In this document: piece after piece, positions 1 through 5,089 of the stretch | Layout: each line of letters opens with the position of its first letter | Position numbering within the stretch: position 1 is the stretch's first letter | Assembly (NCBI GenBank): GCA_024230695.1 | Contig: JAAERC010000992.1 | Coordinates: 1 to 5,399 of the forward strand | Length of the DNA: 5,399 nucleotides | Origin: Candidatus Zixiibacteriota bacterium | Lineage (GTDB): Bacteria; Zixibacteria; MSB-5A5; GN15; PGXB01 | Direction of reading: 5' to 3' | The notes under the pieces: generated by a model | The model's database searches: none | What the model saw: the letters and a program-made list of their open reading frames with translations, nothing else | Told to the model about the DNA's origin: nothing | Translations under genes and position numbers: made by a program

Positions 1-130
1 AGAGCTCATCAACCATCGGGAACTCAAACGATGGGTTGCTTTGAGATTGAATAAGATAAATTAAACGTAAGAAAAAGGCCGCCAGAAATATGACCAGCGG
101 CCATTTATTATCGGTTAGAAAACGTTTCAT
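1..130 (-). CDS. N-terminal fragment of a polytopic membrane protein, probably a GT-C (ArnT/PMT, family 39-like) glycosyltransferase
   Basis: Only the first 43 codons are present; the gene runs off the left edge. The ATG (130-128) overlaps the stop codon of the OPT gene by one base (TGATG), which implies translational coupling within one operon. No strong separate Shine-Dalgarno is visible. The peptide starts with a short basic cytoplasmic segment (MKRFLTDNKW), then one hydrophobic helix at about residues 11-28 containing 'FLRLIYL'. A periplasmic loop follows with 'FEFPMVDEL', placing an Asp-Glu pair at residues 41-42. GT-C enzymes that use polyprenyl-phosphate sugars typically have a first helix ending in an R-L-x-Y/W-L motif, followed by a D-E motif in the first outer loop that acts in catalysis. 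The match is by motif and topology only. Another polytopic membrane protein cannot be excluded, because the rest of the gene is missing. Confidence 0.6.
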   Translation of the reverse strand, partial: MKRFLTDNKWPLVIFLAAFFLRLIYLIQSQSNPSFEFPMVDEL

Positions 131-2124
131 CAATCAGCCTGACTGTTATCGCCTCCAAATTTTTTGGCTACCATAAAGAACATAATCCCCAGGCAGACAA
201 AAGCTATAAGTGACAAATACGGTCCAAACGAGCCACTCAATGTTCCCATCATTCCTTCATGGCTGTCAAAGAATTCGCGGTAACCCAGCGAACCTACGAT
301 CAACCCGGCCGTTCCAACACCGATCAAGGCGTCACCGGCAACTAAACCGGAACCAAACAGGATACCCATTTGATACCGTGCTTTGGAAATGACTGCTTTT
401 CCAGTTGATTTTTTAATCAGATAAGCAAGAATACCACCGGCCATCAATGGGGTCGATAACGAAAGCGGTAAGTACAGTCCTATCGCAAACGGAAGTGATT
501 GGATACCTAACAACTCAACCGCCAGAGCAATCATCCCTCCGACAAGGATCGGAGCCCAGGGGATATTGGCATTCATCATACCCTGAACAATTGTTGCCAT
601 CACATTGGCCTGAGGGGCCAACAGCGGATTAGGAGTCGCCTCGGTTTGCACAAACCCGAAGGCATCGGATAAAAGGTAAACCGTGAAACCCATCGCCAGA
701 GCGGGGAATAAAAGACCGATAAATTCAGTCAACTGCTGCTTTTTCGGAGTGGCCCCGAGAAGATACCCGGTTTTTAAATCCTGCGCAATATCACCCGACA
801 TACACACAGCAATGCAGACCACCGTCCCGACCGACATCGCCGTTACCATACCTTTAACGCCGGTAACACCAAAAGCGAGAAGAATCATACAGGTTACCAA
901 AAGGGTCGCGATTGTCATCCCTGAGACAGGCGATGAGGACGATCCGACAATTCCAACGATCCGTGCCGCTACCACCACAAAAAAGAATCCAAAAATGACC
1001 GCCAGCATTGCGCCTAGAAAATGCAAATCTGTGCCCGGCATCGCCCAGATAGCAATAACAATCAGGAAAACACCTATTAGAACAGTTGACATTGGAAGAT
1101 CGCGTTCGGTTCTTGGTTTGTCAGCATCCTTTACTTTTTTGCCAAACAGTTCTTTTGCACCGGATGCGAATGAATGAAAGATCACCGGTAATGATCTGGC
1201 CAATGAAACAAAACCGCCGACCGCCACGGCACCGACACCAAGATATTTAATATAGAAATTTCTTAATTGCGCCGGATTCATATCGCTGAGCGCAATATCA
1301 ACACTTGGCGCGAATATCACCCCCGGAACCTGGTCACCAAGAAAAGCCAATAGCGGTCCGATTCCAAGGTACCCCAGAACCGCACCCGATAACATCAAAG
1401 CCGCGATTTTTGGTCCGATAATATATCCGACTCCAAGTAAAATAGGCGTGGCATCAATTCCAATTGTCCCGCCTTTTAATAGTTTTTTGAAATCATAACT
1501 TGGGGATTCGGACCAGAGACGTGAAGTATAGAACAGTAATTTATAAATAATTCCAACACCTATACCAAGAAAGACCGTTTTAGCTTTTTTCCCGCCTTCA
1601 TCGCCGGCTACAATAATCTCGGCGCATGCGGTCCCTTCGGGAAAAGCCAGTTTGCCATGTTCTTTTTGGACCAGATATTTTCTAAGCGGGATCATCAGTA
1701 AAATTCCAAGTCCACCACCAAGCATCGAGAGCCAGAAGATCTGACCTTTTGAGATTACGTGTTCATATCCCTGAGCAGCCAACTGCGAATTTGCCGCCCA
1801 GATAAAGAATGCCGGAATGGTAAAAATAATACCGGCCGCTAGTGATTCACCGGCCGATCCGACCGTTTGAACAATATTGTTTTCCAGAACGGTAACATTT
1901 CGTTTGAAAAAGGTGCGCAGGATCGCCATCGACATAACTGCCGCTGGAATCGAGGCCGATACAGTCATACCATATTTTAAACCGATATAGGCATTGGCTA
2001 CACCAAAAACAACCGAAAGGATCGAGCCAAGTATAATAGCTCGGACGGTTACCTCGGCAATAGTTTCGCCTGCCGAAACATATGGCCTAAAAGCGTTTTT
2101 GTCATTTTGATCGGAATTGCTCAC
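130..2124 (-). CDS. OPT family oligopeptide (or metal-chelate) transporter, complete
   Basis: This is a 664-residue integral membrane protein of the usual length for bacterial OPT transporters, with roughly 14-16 hydrophobic segments. Family members are proton-coupled importers of small peptides or metal chelates across the inner membrane; the substrate cannot be read from the sequence. Conserved blocks are 'NAYIGLKYGMTVSASIPAAV' (44-63), 'ENNIVQTVGSAGESLAAG' (81-98), 'FPEGTACAEIIVAG' (161-174), 'GVGYIIGPKIAALMLSG' (231-247), 'SSSPVSGMTIATLL' (396-409) and 'SGDIAQDLKTGYLLGATPKK' (443-462). A charged loop at about 322-345 separates the two halves. The start is GTG at 2124-2122, chosen because AGGAGG lies 4 bases upstream and the conserved N-terminus follows directly; an ATG overlapping it is out of frame and hits TGA at once. 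It is transcribed from a probable promoter at 2159-2187 and leads into the downstream membrane-protein gene through a TGATG overlap. No truncation or frameshift is seen. Confidence 0.95.
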   Translation of the reverse strand: MSNSDQNDKNAFRPYVSAGETIAEVTVRAIILGSILSVVFGVANAYIGLKYGMTVSASIPAAVMSMAILRTFFKRNVTVLENNIVQTVGSAGESLAAGIIFTIPAFFIWAANSQLAAQGYEHVISKGQIFWLSMLGGGLGILLMIPLRKYLVQKEHGKLAFPEGTACAEIIVAGDEGGKKAKTVFLGIGVGIIYKLLFYTSRLWSESPSYDFKKLLKGGTIGIDATPILLGVGYIIGPKIAALMLSGAVLGYLGIGPLLAFLGDQVPGVIFAPSVDIALSDMNPAQLRNFYIKYLGVGAVAVGGFVSLARSLPVIFHSFASGAKELFGKKVKDADKPRTERDLPMSTVLIGVFLIVIAIWAMPGTDLHFLGAMLAVIFGFFFVVVAARIVGIVGSSSSPVSGMTIATLLVTCMILLAFGVTGVKGMVTAMSVGTVVCIAVCMSGDIAQDLKTGYLLGATPKKQQLTEFIGLLFPALAMGFTVYLLSDAFGFVQTEATPNPLLAPQANVMATIVQGMMNANIPWAPILVGGMIALAVELLGIQSLPFAIGLYLPLSLSTPLMAGGILAYLIKKSTGKAVISKARYQMGILFGSGLVAGDALIGVGTAGLIVGSLGYREFFDSHEGMMGTLSGSFGPYLSLIAFVCLGIMFFMVAKKFGGDNSQAD

Positions 2125-2128
2125 ATAT

Positions 2129-2134
2129 CCTCCT
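2129..2134 (-). promoter_or_regulatory. Shine-Dalgarno of the OPT gene
   Basis: On the minus strand the sequence reads AGGAGG, then ATAT, then the GTG start. It is a perfect anti-16S match and fixes the non-ATG start at 2124. Confidence 0.85.
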
Positions 2135-2158
2135 GTTAGTTAAGTCAGATTATCGTTA

Positions 2159-2187
2159 AAACTATTGGTCAGAAGGCGAAGTGTCAA
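2159..2187 (-). promoter_or_regulatory. Probable sigma-70-type promoter of the OPT gene
   Basis: On the minus strand there is a perfect -35 TTGACA (2187-2182), a 17-base spacer and a -10 TAGTTT (2164-2159) matching three of six consensus bases, including T1, A2 and T6. This would place the transcription start near 2152 and give a leader of about 28 bases ahead of the GTG, enough for the Shine-Dalgarno. Spacing and position are good, but the -10 is weak. Confidence 0.5.
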
Positions 2188-2244
2188 GACAAATATCCTC
2201 AACAATTGGATTGCTTGAAATTTGATGTATAACTTTCTCAAGTC

Positions 2245-2264
2245 ATTCCCGCGTACGCTGGAAT
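2245..2264. repeat. Interrupted palindrome ATTCCCGCG-TA-CGCTGGAAT
   Basis: The 9-base arms (2245-2253 and 2256-2264) are complementary except for one position and are separated by TA. The GC-rich block stands out in an otherwise AT-rich divergent intergenic region. It resembles the short dispersed palindromes with a 'TCATTCCCGCG...GGAAT' core found between genes in many bacteria. It could equally be an operator between the two divergent promoters. Only one copy of this form is in the window, so the repeat status is inferred. Confidence 0.4.
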
Positions 2265-2275
2265 CAATCTTGATT
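2262..2275. repeat. Short palindrome AATCAA-TC-TTGATT
   Basis: Two perfect 6-base arms flank a 2-base centre, overlapping the end of the larger palindrome and lying just upstream of the extended -10 element at 2295-2303. Its position would suit a dimeric repressor or activator site for the TonB-type gene. A palindrome this short and AT-rich is also expected by chance in such DNA. Confidence 0.25.
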
Positions 2276-2294
2276 ATTTAATACACATAATCCT

Positions 2295-2303
2295 TGCTAT
2301 AAT
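2295..2303 (+). promoter_or_regulatory. Extended -10 promoter element of the TonB-domain gene
   Basis: The sequence reads TGC-TATAAT, a perfect TGnTATAAT extended -10 box. No -35 at the usual 16-18-base spacing is convincing; TTGATT at 2270-2275 is 22 bases away. Extended -10 promoters can work without a good -35. The predicted start near 2310 falls at a (TA)5T run (2309-2319), giving a leader of about 26 bases. Confidence 0.55.
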
Positions 2304-2323
2304 CGTTTTATATATATATGATA

Positions 2324-2330
2324 GAGGGGA
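2324..2330 (+). promoter_or_regulatory. Shine-Dalgarno of the TonB-domain gene
   Basis: GAGGGGA lies 6 bases upstream of the ATG at 2337. It supports that start, which is directly followed by a basic n-region and a hydrophobic signal segment. Confidence 0.7.
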
Positions 2331-2336
2331 ATTATT

Positions 2337-3413
2337 ATGAAATCATTTAGAATAAACAGAATTATAATTATTGCGTTATTGCTATTTCTGACCTGTTCGA
2401 CTTATGCAACAATATCAGGATGTAGATTACTTCAAATTCGGATTGATGAACAAAGTAGAGTTTACTGGAATATTTTTAATCCAGCCGATAGTTTACCGCA
2501 TCTTTTACCTCCCAAATTCCCAACTCCTGATTCACTTAGATATAAAATTGATATGAGAGGCCTTTATGATTTATTGATGGAAAAAAATAGAGCAATCGAA
2601 AAACTTAATAATATCATTCTTATTCATCCTGATGCTCATTATTCAAGTCTCGATAGAATTCTTACCGCTTTACATTGGATAGAATGGGTTTGGAATGATA
2701 AAACGGCTTATGAATTAGGCATAAGTGCCAATGAATTGGATGATAACCAAAAATTTTCTTGCAGGTACGCAATTCGTTATTGGGAAGATAGAGATAATAG
2801 AATCTTGGAAGCTACTTGGAAGGCAAGAAATATTACGCCGTCTGAACAATCAAAAATTACACTTGATCAAACTTTTAAATATAAATCAAAAAATGGATAT
2901 TGGATTGATAAAATACCTGAAATCGTTGGGCCATCCATGGCTAAACCAAAGATAAGAATTCTTAAGCCTGTTTCAGATGAAGAAATAATTGATCTTGATG
3001 TTATGATTGCATCAAGGGAAAATTTGGCCGAGATTATTGCTCACAAAGAAAAAGAAGATGCGACTGATAAATTGGAAATTGATAAAATGTTGCCGGGTCC
3101 GAATGAGTTTGTTCCTGTCGAAATTCCAGCCGAACAGATTTATTATCACGAACCTGTGTCTCCGCGAATAAATATAACTTCGAAAGTGGAGGCTGTTGTT
3201 TGGGTTAAGGCGTTGGTTGATAAGGAAGGCAGGGTTTGTGATGCGATGATATTGAAATCATCGGGTTCAAAAGCAGGATTTGATGAAGCCTCACTCAAAG
3301 CCGCATATAAATGTCGATATAAGCCTGCAATCCAGAATGGACAACCGGTTGCAGTTTGGATTTCATATGAAGTTAAATTTGTAATGCCACCAGATTCACA
3401 ATCTCAAAAATAA
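2337..3413 (+). CDS. Exported or membrane-anchored TonB C-terminal domain protein, with a possible ExbD/TolR-like N-terminal half
   Basis: The product is 358 residues. Residues 1-24 are a basic n-region (MKSFRINR) and hydrophobic core (IIIIALLLFLTC) ending in STYA, either a signal peptide or an N-terminal anchor. Residues about 283-350 match a TonB C-terminal domain: 'AVVWVKALVDKEGRV', 'ILKSSG', 'FDEASLKAAYKCRYKPA', 'NGQPVAVWISYEVKF'. Such domains contact outer-membrane TonB-dependent receptors or envelope partners. Residues about 31-115 resemble the periplasmic domain of ExbD/TolR: 'IRIDEQSRVYWN' like its first strand ('dadGriylN'), then 'IILIHPDAHYSSLDRILTAL' like 'v.i.aD....y..vv.vld'. This second match is weak and inferred. 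The middle (about 125-265) is charged and unrecognised. No proline-rich TonB spacer is present, and no exbB or tolQ is adjacent. Coding bases are AT-rich and Lys/Ile/Asn-rich compared with the OPT gene. The energised partner, if any, is unknown. Confidence 0.8.
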   Translation: MKSFRINRIIIIALLLFLTCSTYATISGCRLLQIRIDEQSRVYWNIFNPADSLPHLLPPKFPTPDSLRYKIDMRGLYDLLMEKNRAIEKLNNIILIHPDAHYSSLDRILTALHWIEWVWNDKTAYELGISANELDDNQKFSCRYAIRYWEDRDNRILEATWKARNITPSEQSKITLDQTFKYKSKNGYWIDKIPEIVGPSMAKPKIRILKPVSDEEIIDLDVMIASRENLAEIIAHKEKEDATDKLEIDKMLPGPNEFVPVEIPAEQIYYHEPVSPRINITSKVEAVVWVKALVDKEGRVCDAMILKSSGSKAGFDEASLKAAYKCRYKPAIQNGQPVAVWISYEVKFVMPPDSQSQK

Positions 3414-3450
3414 ATGAATATGTATTTTACAGGTTTAAGCATTTTTTTAT

Positions 3451-3473
3451 TTGGAAAATTATTTTCAATTTTT
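3451..3473 (+). terminator. Weak AT-rich terminator candidate after the TonB-domain gene
   Basis: GAAAA (3454-3458) and TTTTC (3462-3466) form a small stem, extended by TTG/CAA around a bulged G and followed by TTTTT at 3469-3473. The stem is nearly all A-T, so it would be weak. It is the only hairpin plus T-run near the stop codon. Confidence 0.25.
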
Positions 3474-3605
3474 GTATAATATTTTGAAATATTTGGAACT
3501 TTCGTGAAACTATAATCATAGAACTTATTAGATGGAGGTGTTCAAAGAAAAGACGGATTCATAGGAAATAGGAATAATTTTCCCAATCGTGTATGTAAAT
3601 ATAAC

Positions 3606-3634
3606 TTGACAGAATTGTAAACAACAGTTATCTT
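3606..3634 (+). promoter_or_regulatory. Probable sigma-70-type promoter of the cohesin-like gene
   Basis: A perfect -35 TTGACA (3606-3611), exactly 17 bases of spacer, and a -10 TATCTT (3629-3634) matching four of six consensus bases. Transcription would start near 3641, giving a leader of about 170 bases before the ATG at 3814. That is unusually long and contains several inverted repeats. Confidence 0.6.
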
Positions 3635-3640
3635 TGTATT

Positions 3641-3813
3641 AGAACAAAGGAAGTATTATTCCGATTGATTCCTCCTCCACCGCCAAAAAGATGAGCAACT
3701 AAAAAAGTATTGCGGAATAGTAAATGGTTGTTCGGCAAACATGGATGGTTTGCATAGAGATTTCAAGCCGACAGCTGAAGATGAACCTTAAACCCTATAG
3801 GGGGTGGTTATTG
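3641..3813 (+). promoter_or_regulatory. Long, probably structured 5' leader of the cohesin-like gene
   Basis: From the predicted start to the ATG there are three candidate hairpins. The first is CCGC (3680-3683) with GCGG (3712-3715). The second is GCAAAC (3735-3740) with GTTTGC (3748-3753), overlapped by TCGGC (3732-3736) with GCCGA (3767-3771). The third is AACC/ACCC with GGGT/GGTT (3784-3809), which contains the Shine-Dalgarno. A C-rich tract lies at 3671-3684. I compared it by eye with the c-di-GMP-I, cobalamin, TPP and SAM riboswitch cores and found no match. Whether it regulates anything is inferred. Confidence 0.35.
3800..3807 (+). promoter_or_regulatory. Shine-Dalgarno that sets the start at 3814
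   Basis: GGGGGTGG lies 6 bases before ATG 3814. The upstream in-frame ATG at 3724 has only a poor GGA before it. Starting at 3814 puts the hydrophobic signal segment at the N-terminus, whereas 3724 would add 30 odd residues in front of it. The motif lies in the 3' arm of the hairpin 3784-3809. Confidence 0.65.
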
Positions 3814-4638
3814 ATGAGAACTGTAAGCATCATCTCGATCATCTTGGTAATTATGATGATTTCTTCGCTCAGTGCGGCCGAAATCAATTCAATAGCGGCA
3901 CCAAAATGTGCCATTGATTTTGATCAGGTCATTGTTCCTATTGAGCTAAACAACACTCAGAATATGGCGGCTCTTGATCTGCCGATACAGTTTTCTGATG
4001 GTGTTACGTTAGAGGAAGTCAGCTTTGCCGGGACAAGAGCGGAAGAATTCGATTTTGCCATCGCTAAGATCGACAATGAAAACAACACTGTTATTCTTGG
4101 CATGATTCCGATGGTCTATGGTGAAAAAACCGACTTGACTCCGGGAGAAGGCGAAATTGCCAAATTGATTTTCCGCGTGGATGATCTTAGTTTGGAAACG
4201 CTTGAATTAAGCACTGTTTCCATGGAAGGACATTCACCAATGTTTGTTTATACGGAAGTTGTTAATGGTGAAGGACAAACAATGGTATCGACCCCAGAAT
4301 TTTCTGGAGCGATCATTGCCTTGGCCGATGGCGTCCGTGATGAACCGGGAGTGGTACCGGTATCTTTTGCATTACTGCAAAATGCGCCGAATCCATTTAA
4401 CCCAACGACCAATATAGCATTTGATCTTCCTGCGGCCTCGCAGGTTAGATTGGAGATTCTTAATGTTCTTGGTCAGAGAGTAAAAACACTGGTAGATGAA
4501 GTTCGTGAAGCCGGATCACATTCGGTGACATGGGACGGTCGTGACGATTATGGAACATCTACGGCCAGTGGCGTTTATTTCTATCGTATTTCAGCCGGTG
4601 AGAATCAGGCTGTCAAGAAAATGATGATGCTGAAGTAA
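3814..4638 (+). CDS. Secreted cohesin-like domain protein with C-terminal FlgD-Ig-like / type IX secretion sorting domain
   Basis: The product is 274 residues from the ATG at 3814. An open frame extends back to an ATG at 3724, but the Shine-Dalgarno and the signal peptide favour 3814. Residues 1-22 are a signal peptide (hydrophobic ISIILVIMMISSL, then SAAE). Residues about 34-155 look like a cohesin-type beta-sandwich: 'VIVPIELNNTQNMAALDLPI' followed by 'FSDGVTLEEVSF', then 'PGEGEIAKLIFRV'. Residues about 184-274 form the tail: 'LLQNAPNPFNPTTNIAFDLP', 'VRLEILNVLGQRVKTL', 'HSVTWDGRDDYG', 'SGVYFYRIS', ending in KKMMMLK. In FCB-group bacteria such tails direct export across the outer membrane and surface attachment by the type IX system; in other phyla they may be plain Ig-like modules. 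Cohesin-type domains often bind dockerins, but none is encoded here. The gene appears monocistronic, with its own promoter and terminator. Its cargo or ligand is unknown. Confidence 0.8.
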   Translation: MRTVSIISIILVIMMISSLSAAEINSIAAPKCAIDFDQVIVPIELNNTQNMAALDLPIQFSDGVTLEEVSFAGTRAEEFDFAIAKIDNENNTVILGMIPMVYGEKTDLTPGEGEIAKLIFRVDDLSLETLELSTVSMEGHSPMFVYTEVVNGEGQTMVSTPEFSGAIIALADGVRDEPGVVPVSFALLQNAPNPFNPTTNIAFDLPAASQVRLEILNVLGQRVKTLVDEVREAGSHSVTWDGRDDYGTSTASGVYFYRISAGENQAVKKMMMLK

Positions 4639-4672
4639 GTCAAAAAAAATGTAATAGCCAAAACAGCAAGTG

Positions 4673-4703
4673 AAACCCCTCCGGTAGCAGGAGGGGTTTT
4701 TTT
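4673..4703 (+). terminator. Rho-independent terminator of the cohesin-like gene
   Basis: CCCCTCC (4676-4682) pairs perfectly with GGAGGGG (4690-4696) around the 7-base loop GGTAGCA. It is extended by AAA/TTT and followed by a run of seven T (4697-4703). It lies 34 bases after the TAA stop codon. This is a strong intrinsic terminator for the rightward transcript. Confidence 0.95.
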
Positions 4704-5032
4704 ATGTGCAGTAACTGCGACCTTGTAACTGTATGATTATTAAAATGTTATAAGCCATGTTCTGTTTTTTGATAAACAATTGACGCAGTTTGTGCGATTT
4801 CCTAATTAAAATTTAATGTATTGTACTTACCAAATTGTCTCTATCATCTTGTTAGTCAATAACATAATATAAATGCTCCAATGTTGGCACAGATTATGAT
4901 ACATATTATAGTTAGTGTTGAGTAACAGGATGTTGCTTGACCTTAAAGATATATATGGGACTTGAGTCTAAGGGTCCAAAAAGTATAGCAGTTATTATTT
5001 GGCGGTAAGCTGCTTAGCTTGTGTAACAGGGA
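4704..5032. other. Intergenic region without a recognisable gene
   Basis: No coding sequence or RNA gene can be supported on either strand. Small items seen are a palindrome GCAGT-A-ACTGC (4708-4718), an isolated TTGACG (4780-4785) without a good -10, very short frames at 4881 (14 codons) and 4930 (11 codons), and AAGCT-GCTT-AGCTT (5007-5020). It lies between two converging genes, so a low density of signals is expected. Confidence 0.6.
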
Positions 5033-5063
5033 GAGGCGGGATTCCAAAGTGGAATCCCGCTTC
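5033..5063 (-). terminator. Strong hairpin downstream of the leftward NFACT-R-like gene, probable terminator
   Basis: GCGGGATTCC (5036-5045) and GGAATCCCGC (5051-5060) are perfectly complementary around AAAGT. Three further outer pairs (one a G-T) extend the stem to 13. On the minus strand it begins 27 bases after the TAA stop at 5090-5092, where a terminator is expected. No clear T-run follows on either strand (TCCCTGTT on the minus side), so it may act as a transcript-end stabiliser or be a dispersed intergenic palindrome instead. Confidence 0.5.
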
Positions 5064-5089
5064 AACTATTTAATCATAAAATTTGCAGC

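Larger units (their letters stand above)
3414..3723. other. AT-rich intergenic region with no gene
   Basis: I see no supportable coding sequence on either strand. It holds the weak terminator candidate, an isolated TATAAT (3511-3516) beside a GGAACTTT block (3495-3502), a Shine-Dalgarno-like GGAGGTG (3534-3540) leading only to a 10-codon frame (MEVFKEKTDS, stop at 3562-3564), and the promoter for the downstream gene (3606-3634). The rest shows no recognisable structure. Confidence 0.6.

Noticed and set aside
683..1177. A 164-codon rightward open frame opposite the OPT gene, and smaller ones at 210-392 and 447-632
   Set aside because: They lie antisense to a well-conserved transporter, have no ribosome binding site, and their translations are low-complexity shadows of the opposite strand.
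2725..2955. A 76-codon rightward frame inside the TonB-domain gene
   Set aside because: It is an out-of-frame shadow in AT-rich DNA, with no Shine-Dalgarno and no recognisable features.
3724..3813. The 30-codon N-terminal extension of the cohesin-like protein
   Set aside because: The ATG at 3724 has a poor ribosome binding site and would bury the signal peptide. The region is better explained as untranslated leader.
3660..3813. A c-di-GMP-I (GEMM) riboswitch, suggested by GGCAAAC at 3734-3740
   Set aside because: The other invariant parts of that class, including the ACGCAAAGCC block and its receptor helix, are absent by eye.
4780..4808. A promoter based on TTGACG at 4780-4785
   Set aside because: At the right spacing the -10 is TAATTA, a poor match, and no gene follows on the plus strand.
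4881..4965. Tiny frames of 14 (4881) and 11 (4930) codons
   Set aside because: They are too short, with no convincing ribosome binding site or promoter.
5001..5065. A tRNA-like fold suggested by successive inverted repeats
   Set aside because: There is no T-arm GGTTCGA-type motif, no acceptor pairing and no anticodon arm of the right size.
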